Source: Atrichornis clamosus
Taxonomy: Eukaryota > Chordata > Aves > Passeriformes > Menuridae
Reading direction: 5' to 3'
Length of the DNA: 64,000 nucleotides
Assembly (NCBI GenBank): GCA_013400975.1
Contig: WBMZ01005410.1
Coordinates: 1-64,000 of the forward strand
The notes beneath the pieces were generated by a model. The model worked only from the letters and a program-made list of their open reading frames with translations. It had not been told where the DNA came from and searched no databases. This document shows, piece by piece, positions 53,801 through 64,000 of this stretch; positions within the stretch are counted from its first letter, which is position 1; each line of letters begins with the position of its first letter. A program made the position numbers and the translations under genes.

Positions 53801-55349
53801 CTAGATGGTCTAGCTGTTAATGAAATAAGCTGGAAGTACACATTCTGATCATAACTGATCAATGCTACTCATTTTTAGTTTTTCTTTTTTCTAAGGAAAA
53901 CACTCAACATAAGAACATATTTCCTCTATGTACTTTACATTATCTTCAAATACACTCACAAAGCTCTAAACACAGCTAATCAAACAGCTACATGTTCAAA
54001 GTTAACAGTTTGGAATGTCAGCATTCAGGCTTTACAAGAGACTCTAACTTGACTCCTAACATATTAAGATACAAAATATAATGACACAGTTGTTTTAAAA
54101 TCCTTGAGACTTTCAGGGTTCAGCATTCAGCCCTTTGCTACAAACCACAGAGTTTTTCTAGTTAAATACTGGTTACTGGATGTTTCTCCTCATCCCTTCT
54201 TTACTAACTCCTAAATCAATTCACACAGTCACAAGTGCACTCTGTCAGCCCCCTGATATGGCGAAAGAATGCGTTCGGGTCCTGGCTGCTACGGGAGGAT
54301 TGCTCCACACACAGGAATGTAATGCCTTAGTTGGTACCAGCTTCTGCCGTAATCATCCTGTCCTTAAACTGGCTGAGTGAAAACTGTTACTGCATTCAAA
54401 GAGAATGAGAATGTCTGTAAAGAACAGTGTATACTGTTGAGAAAACTACTTCAGACCTTGTTCTTAGATCAGATCTAAGATGTTTCTTTCCCATTATACT
54501 GGACAGGTAAGAAATTGATTAGCAGCAGTAATACCCCTTCCTTTGCAAGTCTTTTTTGTCAGGGCTAAAATTTTAAGTTGTTTACACTGGCTTCTATAAT
54601 TTGAGTTGACAAATAACCCAAAACTCTAGAAAACATCTAATAAGTGATATGGTCTCTGCCAGTATTTTGTCAATACTAACTGGCATCAAAGAACAGTAGG
54701 AATCAAATTCTTTATCTCACTGCATCTGGAGAGTAAAATTCACTCTTTCTTGTCGTGATGATGAACTCAGCTCAAATTATGCTGCATTAGCCTTTTATGT
54801 ACTTTAAAAAGTTCTTTCTTTCTTGAAAATAAAATCTCAAGTCTGACACTGGGAGCACAAGTATACTTGTAATGTCAAAGAACAGAGATGCAGGATATTA
54901 AAGATATTCTCAATTTAATTTTGCTGGTTAGTACAGAATGGGTTTTTTGTGGTATCAAATTACTCCAGAAGAGAAAGCCATTTTACAAGGGGATTAAATG
55001 TTACAATAGCAAAGTCAAACAGAGTGTTGTTTACCTTTTCCTCTCTCACAGTTCCTAAGAATAAGTGTAATGACAGCCTAGGGGCCCCATTTGTCCAAAC
55101 TGAAGCTTTGTTTACCTTACCCATGTAATTGCCTAACCTTCAAGGCATGCTCACACTAAATATTTTTGAGGGACACTGAATTTGTCTAGCATTACCTTCA
55201 CTAAGAAGTTATATATGCCACATCTAATATTAAAAAGTCAGTATTTTTTAACAATTTGTGAGAAAGGTGAATAACAGTTATCAATAACTGTCTAGTAAAA
55301 TGGGTTTATTTCAGTCCTGAAATTTAAAGAGTCATGAGCTGAGACTGGA

Positions 55350-55385
55350 TTCAATATGAATCAATATATGAAATCAATATGAAAA
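55350..55385. repeat. short tandem array of TCAATATGAA units
   Basis: Three imperfect units of about 10-13 bases, each starting TCAATAT and ending GAA or GAAA, occur in a row and run into an A-rich tail. This is a simple slippage-type repeat. Confidence 0.75.
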
Positions 55386-57060
55386 AAAGAGGCTACGCTT
55401 AATATACTTGCCTCCTTTTAAACAGGTTTTATTGTCACTTAATATTTATGTTGCTTTTTGGGTTTTCTTCAGTTTGGACTCTTCCTCACAAACTCAGGCA
55501 TGAGAAGAAAATCTAAATAAATAGGGTCTGGTATTTGCACTTGTGTCTGACGATATTTGAGAAAAATCAATCTTATGAGGGAGATGCATATGAACAGCAA
55601 GATTAATTTATGTGATTAAGATATAATGGGTAAACTAAATACCCCAGTTGTGATGGAACACCTGGAATAAAGGGAAGACAGACAGCATCACAGTGTCAAA
55701 CAATAGACTCAGCCTTGTAACAGTTTGGTTTGGCTAGCCAAAAGCATCTCAGCGCAGAAGGAATCAATTTTGTGTCTCTATCTCCATAGTTTCTGTTGTG
55801 CTTCAGTGACATTTATTACTACTTTTGTAATTGCTTGTCCTCTCGCAGGAGAGCGTCACTAGTAAACAAACACAGCTGTACACAGCACTACAGCAGCACC
55901 ACAGCACTCCTCACCACACAGCTGTGGTATTACCGTAGTCACTCGCTTTCTCAAGTCTTCTATGCAACAAACTAACCAAAGCATAGTTTAAATTCTAATT
56001 TACACAATCTTATTTACCCCAAGGCAGCTCTGAAGATCCCAGAAATTAAATGTCACAAACTCAGACAAATTCCTTTTCATTAAATAGTGCTGCAAAACAA
56101 AATTTTGAAAAGGATAATAAATGGCGTCAAACATCATTCTGTGAGTAAGAAATAGGAACTTGGAGTTAACATCAAAGTAATGTTGATAAGAATTTTCAGA
56201 GTGGAAAAGGCTCAAAGCCTCCCTCTCTGGGATGCCTGTCCTGCCTCCCAAGCAGGCATCATTTCTACACAGGATGCCAGAGCTCATCCAAACCCAAAAA
56301 CTCCCACAAGATTTTTTTCCTTTGCTAGCGTCTCTTTTTAAACTATCCATATAATAAATGAGGAGATGAGTGTATGACTAATGTGGTAATAATACAAATT
56401 TTGAAAGTAGAATATCAGAAAAATATACAAAAAAATACAAATATTCTACTATCAACAAGAAATTGCAAGAAATATATTTTGTTAGTTTCAACTTTAATAT
56501 CAATTTTGCTTGTTCTTTAATTTTTTCAACAAGTGAAAGGAAGATCCATTAATGTCAGGAGTGGATTTAAATTTTAAACTAGCTCTCTCCCAGTGAAACT
56601 TTGTTATTTTCTCTTAAGCTACATGTGATTTTATAAAATCACAAGGTAGTTTTAGAATCACAGACTAATTTATAACAGTTTAGATATTAAGAAAAAAATG
56701 GATTCACAGGGAATTCACAATACTGGGACTTTCGCTGGTATGGAGATTTCAGGAATAAACACAGCTACTTTTTGGTGTAGGAGTTGATTCTTCACTCCAT
56801 TACACTACTTTACTGACATTGCTCACCACAGGGAAATTTTACTAATTAAGCTTGTGTGCATCAAAAAGGGAACTTGGTAACTAATTTTACAACATTATAC
56901 AAATCCTCTTTACTACAAATACTGTTTCTCAGTGGTATTTGTGAGTCTGTGTACGCTTTTACAACAGAGTATTTGATATAGCAGTATGCAAGAGAAATGC
57001 TAAGATATTTACGGAAGCAGGTACCACGTAACAGATTGCTACCCAAACTTCTGGGGTTTC

Positions 57061-57130
57061 CAATTAAATAATTAATTGCATAATTACATTAATTACCCAA
57101 TCATAAGGGTCACTGAGACCAATTAAACAA
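57061..57130. promoter_or_regulatory. dense cluster of TAAT/ATTA homeodomain-type cores
   Basis: Within about 70 bases there are repeated AATTAA, TAATTA and ATTAATTA cores, an octamer-like TTGCATAATTAC and an AATCATAA word. This resembles clusters seen in some homeodomain-bound enhancers. The base composition is very AT-rich, however, and such words are expected to be common in it. It lies about 3.3 kb upstream of the F3 start codon. Regulatory function is a guess. Confidence 0.2.
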
Positions 57131-59990
57131 AGATCTAAAATTCAAGATAAATATCAAGGGCAATTTCATTTTGGAAAACGCTCTCAGGGGTTTCAAATCT
57201 TTCTCACACAAGTAAATTTTACACTATTGGACATGATGATATTGCTGACTTTTATATTAGCATGGAGTGATGAACGTTTTATAGCACTACAAAATTTCTC
57301 AAACATTAATAACTATTACAAAATTTTACTTACAGTCTTGCAAAACCATTAGCGTAAAGAAACCAATCTGTTACTGATGTCACCTGAGGCATTTCACGTC
57401 AACAATTATATATGACAGTACAGAAAACAATGTGGCAATTGCTTTGCTAAGCAAAGAATTATTCGTAGCTCTCTCTAAGCAAACCAGTTTAGAGACTTGG
57501 CAGGTTATGCAGTAAAAATAAAAACACCCATCTCTTTAAAAAAAAAATGGAGTTTCGCAGCTTTAGTTTTGCTTTCCTTCTCACTTTTCCCATAATCAAC
57601 TGGCTCCATAACATACATATTAAGGAAAGAAAATCTGTAGAATCTGCTTGCAATCTGACAAACCTTCCAAATGGTGAACAACCTTGATTCCACTCAGGTC
57701 ACCAAAGCAAAGATGTCACAGAGTGGAAGAGATCATCTAACCTAAAGTGTGCAGCCAGGCTTGTGCTTCTGCATGTCTCCCACATATTCTAAAAAGTCAC
57801 AGCAAGATCCTGGTCTCCATCAATAGAAATGTTCCATTTATTTCAATGTTTAAATAGCTTAATTTGACTTGTTTTAGACGCCTATACTAGGAAAATATGG
57901 ATTTCATCTTAGGAATGAATTTTTTCTCTCTGATTGTAAAACGAACAGAGGATGACTAAATTGGTTAGAAACATGTCCAGAAATGATGCCTACATTTTGA
58001 CATTCTCCTATTGGAGCCAAATACTACGTTTGTAGATGAATTACCAGAGGTCTGCATCAGCAGAATGCTTGCCTGCACGTAGCAACATATGTTTGAAATA
58101 AGGCACAATTTTTCTGTTTGAATTTTTCTGTTGAAATACCATAAAGTGGGCAGGACATGTGACCAGAATGTCACAGTTAAGCCACTGGCTGCTGAGCAGA
58201 CTTCCAACTCAGAGACATCAGCCTGTGTCAGGCAGTGTGAGGTTCCTCTCCTCTCCCACACTGGTCAGTGCCTGGAGCCAGGCAGTGCTGAGCAGTTCTC
58301 ATTCTGCGGTCAAATCTGCACTTGGTCAAAGAAGAGAAAGAGGAGCAGAGGTGGCAGCAGCAGCAGCTCCTCACCTCAGTGCTTCTCCCTTTCCCATCAT
58401 TCCCTTCCCCTGCCAACCTGATCTAACTGCACAGACTCCTTGCATGCTGTCTTTTCCCCCCATCTTTCAAATTTTCCCCTCAACTTCCTTCCCTTGGAAC
58501 GGCTTGTTAAAGTTATCCTATTTCCTCCAACCACACAGCGCCCCTCAGCTGGTAGGTAAGCTGGTTTGAACAGTTTGGCAAACTGGTGCCCTCCTTCTCT
58601 CATGCTGCAGCAAGGAGAAGGACATCTAAAAGTTAGTGAACACTGAAATATCTTGCTGGAAATTGGAATAAGGTAGCAGTGGTCAAAGCAGCTAAACTGG
58701 AAAGGGTCTGCATGGCTCCTCACCTATCTCAAGTGTGGGAGCTCATGACAGAAGAGGTGGGAACGAGAAGGATGGGCAGGAGAAGGGAATCCTGAGATTA
58801 TCTCCATAAAAACTGGAAACCGCTGACCCACTTTCCATCTTTTGTGACTGAAGTACAAGGAAATTAAGTGGAATTAAAGCCTAAAGGTGATTTGAAAGTT
58901 TTATATGAGCATCTCTTTTCTTTAAACAATTGAGTACTGTTTTTCCTTTTAAAGTTCTTTGAAAATCAACTGTGATCTTATAAGGTCACCATCTTGAAAG
59001 GCTGGACACACAAGGTTTGTATTCTACACCAAATTAAAAGCGTGCAATATTTTTGGCTGATGTAGTGCTGCTATACAGCTACATAGAGACAGTGTTGAAA
59101 ACTGATCAAGAACAAGGCATGAAAATGAGAAGGTGTATGGCTGGATTTTAATGCAGGTATGCCAATAACTTAAAAAATCAAGGGTTTAGGAGTGCCTTCG
59201 AACACACTATATTAATTCTAATGCAGACTCTGGTTGACAGGGATAATGTATCTTGGTCCATTTGCATTTATTCTGCATTATGAGACAGAACTGACTGCTT
59301 GCATACAAGTATGTGTCAATCATGAAAATTCAAAGTAATTAAATATGAAATATCCCCATTAGTCTTCTCCTCCTACCTATTTGTTCCAGGTACATTGTAC
59401 CAAATTAGCACCAAAACAAAAAGAACAGTTACCTTACGACTGTAAATGTATATGTCACCCCGAATTACGACACAGGTTCTACTGCATAATAGGTCTGTTT
59501 CCCACCTTCCTGAGGCAGAATTCTGAGCTCCTGTAAAGGCAGCTCCCTCTAGAGCTTGAGTATTACACAGAATCACAACATGCACCCCCCGGCTCCGAAG
59601 CTCGGTTAAAGAGCTTAGAAAGGGGACACCGTGAAAGCCACACATAGCCCAGGAGCCTGGCGCAAAGTCCGAGATTTGGAAAACCTTCTGTCAGAAACAC
59701 ATTCTCTGTTCCTGTGCAAATGGCATACCTTTCCAATGTGAGCTCGTAGGAAAAGGGTTAACAGACCCTGGTTTATGAGAGACGTGAGGTACTAAGCCCT
59801 GAACACTTGGAACTTACTTTCTGTCTAGTGTGACAGGTGAGCCTTGACAGGGTTCACGTAGGCAGGGAGTGAGGGAATAGAGGATGTGATCTAGCTGAGC
59901 GGCTGAGTCCAGACTTCTGTGTGGGGAGGCGGGAACTGACATATTTAGCCCTTCAGAATGTACAGGATCAAAGTTTATTAACCTAACATC
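57131..59990. other. F3 upstream flank, no gene recognised
   Basis: A possible eroded CR1 remnant lies near 57713-57775 on the minus strand. A short (CAG)n run with four repeats lies at about 58354-58366, followed by a pyrimidine-rich stretch to about 58510. ORFs of 136 codons (58159-58569) and 108 codons (58397-58723, minus) overlap each other on opposite strands and are not recognisable. GC content starts to rise from about 59.5 kb toward the F3 CpG island. Confidence 0.5.
57713..57775 (-). mobile_element. possible decayed CR1 remnant
   Basis: The plus strand contains CACAGAGTGGAAGAGATCATCTAACC, split here as CACAGAGTGGAAG and AGATCATCTAACC. These words resemble the reverse complement of the last 60-80 bases of a CR1 3' end. 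The intervening GGGACCT block is missing and the flanks do not extend the match, so this is a weak call. Confidence 0.3.
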
Positions 59991-60331
59991 ACTTCTGCAT
60001 GACCAGCTGCCCCACAAACAGGCAAAAAGGCAGGGGGACACGGACTGCAGGCATGTCCAGGTGTGCCCGCACATCCAGGTGGGCCTGCGGCGGGGGACGC
60101 GGTGCCGCGGCTGGAGCCCGCGGGACAAGCCGCCCGTCCCTCGGCGTCCGTCTCCTCACTTTCCTCGAAGATCCCCCGCTCCGCTTGCTCAACCCGGCGG
60201 TGCCCGAGCGCTTCCGCCGCCGCGCTCCCCGTTCCCTTGACCCCGTCGGGCGGTCACCCGCCGCTCCCACCGCCAGCCGCGCCGGGCGGGCCCGCGGGCG
60301 AGGCGCCGAGTCCCCGCCTCTGCTCCCGCTC

Positions 60332-60338
60332 ATATAAG
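60332..60338 (+). promoter_or_regulatory. F3: F3 TATA box
   Basis: ATATAAG sits inside GC-rich DNA 44 bases before the proposed F3 ATG, in the sequence CTCATATAAGCGGG. The human F3 promoter also has a TATA box. At the usual spacing of about 25-30 bases, transcription would start near 60358-60366, leaving a leader of only about 20 bases. The true start site cannot be read from the sequence. Confidence 0.7.
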
Positions 60339-60339
60339 C

Positions 60340-60349
60340 GGGAACTCCG
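60340..60349 (-). promoter_or_regulatory. F3: kappa-B-like site just downstream of the TATA box
   Basis: The plus strand reads GGGAACTCCG. Its reverse complement, CGGAGTTCCC, differs at one position from the CGGAGTTTCC element that mediates inflammatory induction of human F3 (sequence from memory). In human the element lies well upstream of the TATA box and in the opposite orientation. Here it would lie between the TATA box and the start site, so it may be coincidental. Confidence 0.35.
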
Positions 60350-60381
60350 TGCCGCCGAGCCTCGCTGAACCCGCTCCGAGG

Positions 60382-60451
60382 ATGCTGCGCGCCGCCGTGC
60401 CAGGACAGGCCCTGCTGCTCAGCGCCTTGCTGTGGCGCCTGGCCGCCGCCG
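60382..60451 (+). CDS. F3: F3 exon 1, coding part (signal peptide)
   Basis: This exon encodes 23 residues, [20 protein letters not shown] then AAA, followed by the first base of a Gly codon. The hydrophobic run ALLLSALLW and the terminal Ala-rich stretch make a standard secretory signal, with cleavage likely around residues 22-24. The donor GTGGGT starts at 60452, giving phase 1. The length and composition fit exon 1 of tissue factor in other vertebrates. Confidence 0.93.
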
Positions 60452-63400
60452 GTGGGTGATGGCCCGCGGGACAGGGGAGGCTGGGAAGGATCGGCGGCGG
60501 GGCCCGGTCCCTCGGAGCCCACGGACAGGGTGTCCCTGAGGGAGTCCGAGGAGAGCCGCCCAGCGCTGGCGGGAAGCGGGCAGTGACACTCGCCCTCGGA
60601 CCGCGGCGGGTCCCGGCTCCGACCCGACCCTGCTTCAGCACCCTGGCGGGAGCGCTCGCCTTTTTCCTGGGGGTCCCTCGCTGGCCGCGGCCGGGGCGGT
60701 GCTGGGGAGCGGGGGTCGGCAGTTGCGACTTTACTGCAAGGCTTCCTCCCCTCGTCCCCAGCTCGGAGCTTGTAGAAGAAACAGAGAGGGTAAACGCTTG
60801 AGGGGTTTCCAGAGGTTACAGGGGTGCGAGGGGTTTTCCCATCCAGCTTCCTCCCTGGCGTTTCCCTGAAGCAGCTGTGGTGGCGGCCTCCCATCCGCTT
60901 GTGGGGGACGTGAGTTCATCCTGGGGTGGCCCCTCTTAGACACAGTGTGTAGGGTAACCACTGATTTAAAAAAAAATTTATCTTCCTAAAATATATAAAT
61001 GGGGAATCTAGGAGCTAACACTTCTGCAGCAGATACAGGTAGGTATGATTTTGAACTCCACAGCATTTGTTCAGTGCTTGAACATTCTCATGTGTATCTT
61101 CAAGCTTTTGTATCTTCTGCGGAGGTCTTGGATCAAAAAGGAAGCATATAACAGAACTCCAAATTAACTCATCAATTTTGGAGTTGTAGGACAGAAAATA
61201 ATTTTCTTCTCATAGTTTTCACTTCTGCCAAGACACATTCCTTTAGTAATATGAGCATGAACCCAGAGGGCAAGAAAGCCTTTTCCCCCAAAAGAACTTT
61301 TCCAAGTAGCAATTGAGAGCAACTGCTTCATTTAACTAAACAGTGACTGCAGGGTAACAGGAATTAGATATAATATGACTGATGGCACTCTTCTCTTATC
61401 TGTATTTAAAGGCTATGAAGAACTACCAACAGCAATCAATATAACTTGGTCTTCAATCAATTTTAAAACTATACTACAGTGGCAACCAAAACCATCAGGC
61501 TACTTCTATACTGTAGAAATACATGGGTAAGTAGATACACCGAGGTATGTCCATTAATGGCAACTAAAGAGGATGAAAAGAGAGTGTGTTTTAATATTTC
61601 TGAGTGAATGTAACAGGAAAAGTGCCCAAACATTAGGATTTAGGAAAATTGCCAACCCAGCTGTTAATATTTCTTAGTGTCCAACTATAAAAATATCTGT
61701 TTCAGACTTCTGGTTTTGCCCACTTCGGAAATGCAGAGTTGAGCTTTAGATCAGTATTTCAGTTCTGAGGTTCAGTGCTGCACCAGACACCCAGGCCAGG
61801 ATACTTTGAAGGAGTTGACATTTAATCTGACATACCATGTATTAGACAGAACTTCACCTTTTTATGTCTTTCAAGGTGTCTGGACTTTTGTCTTCAGTCT
61901 TGGGAGGTGTCTAATAAACGAGTCTGCATTTTATTCTAATTGGTGAATCACAGTGAATTAATAATTTGTCTTGCTGGGTAATACTAAAAATTACCTTTGT
62001 TCTTCTGCCTCTGTTGAGACTTCCGCTGTCATCATGTTTTATGTAAGCTATAAAATATTGTGGACATTAAATGTAGCTATGTAAAGTGTCTAATGACTCT
62101 TTCAGAACTGCACAAAACCTTCTATGAAGTTCAGTAATAAATCTGTGCTGTTCTTAGCTCCCATTTTAATACATAGAACATTATTAAACATGCCCTAAAG
62201 GGAAAACGCATCTTCAAACTTCCTACGTATTAATGAAAAAGTGGCACCGTAGTCTCTTCTGTCTCTAAAAGTGGCATAAAAATGAGAGCTCTCTCATGAC
62301 TAATGGATGAAATACCAGTGCAATGGCTTAATGTGCTCTTTCATTCTTTAAGGGAGTGATTAGATTAATGGACTCAAAAGCACACATGTAGCAGAACAAA
62401 TTTTATTAAATTTTTGAATCTGGATTTTCTTTCCAGACATTTTACTTGCAAAAAATTGAAATCTGTTTGCCCAAGACTGAGTATAGAATCAGATGCAGTT
62501 CTGTAACAGAGGCACCTCTTTAGACTGAAGTTGCTGCTTTGGAGGAAATGTGCTTAAATGTTTACTTTCTCATGTATATACATTTGTTTCATCACAAAGA
62601 TCAAATCTCTGTCCCTTTTCAGTGCATCTCTTGTGGCACTATCACTAACTGATCTGTGACATAAGAAATTTGATGAAGTGAAAAGGAAGTTCAAGTGACT
62701 CTAAAAAATAAAACTTGATCTACTTTGAGGAAAATCCACTTGTTAATATTCAAACAGTCAGCACTCACTCTTCCAGCTGAGATCACACAATTTTTCTTTT
62801 CTGTAATTCACCAGCAAAAAGAGGGAAAAGAATTGAAGGAGTAATATCGAATCTGTCTTTTTATTCCTTCTTGTGAGGAAGTAAAATGAGAAAATAACAC
62901 TTTTTTTCTTAGTCTTGTTGCTATTTTGCAAGTATCATATTCTTTCTATCATTTAAAAATCAAGAGAAGTTCTTGGGTCATGTTTTTTGTCAATATTTTT
63001 AAAACTGTAATTCTGCAATGAAATTTGCTACTACTGTCTGGTTCTTAGTGGCATTTGTCCCTACCTAGATGCAAAACGCAGTGACACATATATATATGGA
63101 GACACTGTTGTCACATTAAACATTCAGTGTCAATAGAGCTTCCTATAACAACTAATGTTTCTTAAGGCAATAGTTTTCAGATGCATCAAGGATAACACCT
63201 TCAAAGTGATTTATGCATCTTATATTTTTAAAAATAAATTCTTCAACTGCAGAAAAATGCAAAATCAGAACTACTTATGCTTTCTATTCAATTCATGTAT
63301 AAGACTGAATTTTTGATTCCTATATGTGTCCAATGACATATTTCTGTAGTTAATATCGATTGTACTTGACTTACTTGATTCTGCTTTGAATTATAAAATG

Positions 63401-63765
63401 CAGCTGTACAGGATAGTGGGTTTTGGGGTTTTTTCTTCTCCTTTTCAGCCTAATACACCTGCAAGACTACTTTACTGGATGAGGGAAATCTATTGTTTGA
63501 GGGGAAAAGTGTTTTTCAACGTATCTACATATATAAATGTCTGGTTAGAAAGTGTTGACACTTCTTTCCTGCTCTTTCAGACAGACATCTGACATAAAGA
63601 AAAAATGCATACTGACAGCAGACACAGAGTGTGATGTTACTGATGTGCTCAGGAATGTAAAGGAGACCTATACAGCACACATACTGTCTGTAGTGCCCGC
63701 GGAGATGGATAGATTTGAAGAACCACCTTATGCAGTCTCTGAAAAATTTACACCTTATAGTCAGA
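60382..63765 (+). CDS. F3: tissue factor (coagulation factor III), 5' part: exons 1-3
   Basis: Tissue factor is the transmembrane receptor and cofactor for factor VII/VIIa. The complex activates factors X and IX and starts blood coagulation. The coding path is 60382-60451, 61412-61526 and 63581-63765, giving 123 complete codons, with intron phases 1, 2 and 1 as in class II cytokine-receptor genes. Residues 1-23 are a signal peptide. The rest is the first fibronectin-III module, with motifs NITW (N33 sequon), [11 protein letters not shown] (41-51), the disulfide pair CILTADTEC (C71-C79), and FTPY near the end. These align without gaps to the human N-terminal module up to the second Cys. The second module, membrane segment and cytoplasmic tail lie beyond the window. 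The start is the first ATG after the TATA box, with A at -3. Two factor VIIa contact positions differ from human (see findings). Confidence 0.96.
60452..61411 (+). other. F3: F3 intron 1 (960 bp)
   Basis: The donor is GTGGGT at 60452 and the acceptor is AAAG ending at 61411, after the pyrimidine-containing stretch TTCTCTTATCTG. The first 300 bases belong to the CpG island and the remainder is AT-rich. I see no other element in it. Confidence 0.9.
61412..61526 (+). CDS. F3: F3 exon 2 (first half of N-terminal FN3 module)
   Basis: The 115-base exon completes Gly24 and encodes residues 25-61 plus two bases of codon 62. It carries the N-glycosylation sequon NIT at 33-35, which matches human N11, and the block [11 protein letters not shown]. 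Lys42 corresponds to human Lys20, a key factor VIIa contact. Gln46 replaces human Glu24. The donor GTAAGT at 61527 gives phase 2. Confidence 0.96.
61527..63580 (+). other. F3: F3 intron 2 (2054 bp)
   Basis: The donor is GTAAGT at 61527. The acceptor is a good pyrimidine tract, CTTCTTTCCTGCTCTTTCAG, ending at 63580. The intron is AT-rich and holds a short (AT)n run near 63089-63098. I see no transposon or nested gene in it. Confidence 0.92.
63581..63765 (+). CDS. F3: F3 exon 3 (second half of N-terminal FN3 module)
   Basis: The 185-base exon completes Gly62 and encodes residues 63-123 plus one base. Cys71 and Cys79 (C-x7-C) match the human Cys49-Cys57 disulfide. Asp80 matches human Asp58 and Tyr112 matches human Tyr94, both factor VIIa contacts. 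Ile67 stands where human has Trp45. The loop before Tyr112 is about four residues shorter than in human. The donor GTAAGT at 63766 gives phase 1, the expected boundary between the two modules. Confidence 0.96.
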
Positions 63766-64000
63766 GTAAGTAGGATTGCCAATTAAATCTTACTATAAAT
63801 TTCCTTTCAAGATTCCATTGACTTAAAGTTTCTGTTGATCTTAAAGCCCTTTTCTGTAGATTCTTACAGTACCCATGTTGCTATTGAAGGAGACATTCAG
63901 GCATAAAACTTCCCCTGTTGTAGGGGAGTGTGTAAGATTTTAGTTACCATTTGTTTCTCACTGCAGTCAGTGAGTAGACCATTTTGTTAACATTATGTAC
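63766..64000 (+). other. F3: F3 intron 3, truncated by window edge
   Basis: The sequence begins with a consensus donor GTAAGT and continues as AT-rich intronic DNA to the edge. The remaining F3 exons, for the second FN3 module, membrane segment and tail, are outside the window. Confidence 0.9.

Larger units (their letters stand above)
43496..57060. other. AT-rich intergenic DNA with one CR1 fragment, no gene recognised
   Basis: Apart from the CR1 remnant at 44849-44890, I see short repeats only. These are a near-perfect 10-bp tandem repeat (ATTAAATTAGG-like) at about 48891-48914, a TCAATATGAA array at 55350-55385, and a CAG/CAC-rich stretch at about 55868-55930. A purine-rich stretch lies at about 52948-52998. 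The longest ORF is 116 codons on the minus strand at 56000-56350, and it is unrecognised. No exons or RNA genes are supported. Confidence 0.55.
60050..60750. promoter_or_regulatory. F3: CpG island spanning the F3 promoter and exon 1
   Basis: GC and CpG density rise sharply at about 60050 and fall away by about 60750. The island covers the promoter, exon 1 and the first 300 bases of intron 1. It contains several GC-box-like words, for example CCCGCC and GGGCGG types, and a G-rich GCGGCGGGGGAC near 60087-60098. The last of these is a plausible Sp1/Egr site. Mammalian F3 promoters are known to use Sp1 and Egr-1 sites. The long antisense open frame across this island (60894 to 59989) is treated as a composition artefact. 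Confidence 0.85.

Noticed and set aside
58131..58723. Overlapping ORFs of 96, 136 and 108 codons upstream of F3
   Set aside because: They lie on both strands over a purine-to-pyrimidine skewed stretch and show no recognisable content.
59989..60894. 301-codon minus-strand ORF antisense to F3 exon 1
   Set aside because: It lies across the CpG island, where high GC removes stop codons. The product is Arg/Pro/Gly/Ser-rich with no recognisable domain, and it overlaps a well-supported gene on the other strand.

Overview
The window is vertebrate nuclear DNA, almost certainly from a bird and probably a passerine. The bird call rests on a CR1 LINE 3' end (about 28998-29369), with the avian-style terminal repeat of two near-identical octamers, and a second short CR1 3' end on the minus strand (44849-44890). 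The passerine call rests on a short tRNA-Ile-headed SINE with a CR1-like tail (about 43354-43495), which matches what I remember of TguSINE1, a songbird SINE. Repeat density is low, as is usual for birds.

Layout. Positions 1 to about 330 are a CpG island cut by the window edge, probably the promoter or first exon of a neighbouring gene. From about 330 to 59.7 kb the sequence is mostly AT-rich intergenic DNA with no gene I can recognise. It holds three retroposon fragments, short tandem repeats, purine- or pyrimidine-skewed stretches, two sequences resembling CTCF sites, a GC-richer block at 16.2-17.1 kb with open frames on both strands, and a 184-codon open frame at 36444-36998 with a signal-peptide-like start. 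From about 60.05 to 60.75 kb is a second CpG island. It contains a TATA-box promoter and exon 1 of the coagulation gene F3 (tissue factor) on the plus strand. Exons 2 and 3 follow at 61412-61526 and 63581-63765, and the gene runs off the right edge in intron 3.

The only clear protein-coding gene is F3. Its visible exons encode the signal peptide and the N-terminal fibronectin-III-like module that binds factor VII/VIIa. Intron phases (1, 2, 1) match the class II cytokine-receptor gene plan. In human the neighbour upstream of F3, on the opposite strand, is SLC44A3, so the left-edge CpG island could be its promoter. This is an inference from synteny only: I found no SLC44A3 coding sequence here.

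I found no convincing previously undescribed multi-gene system. The observations most worth a second look are substitutions at factor VIIa contact positions in F3, a kappa-B-like site between the F3 TATA box and ATG, the SINE, the secretory-looking ORF, and the CTCF-like pair.
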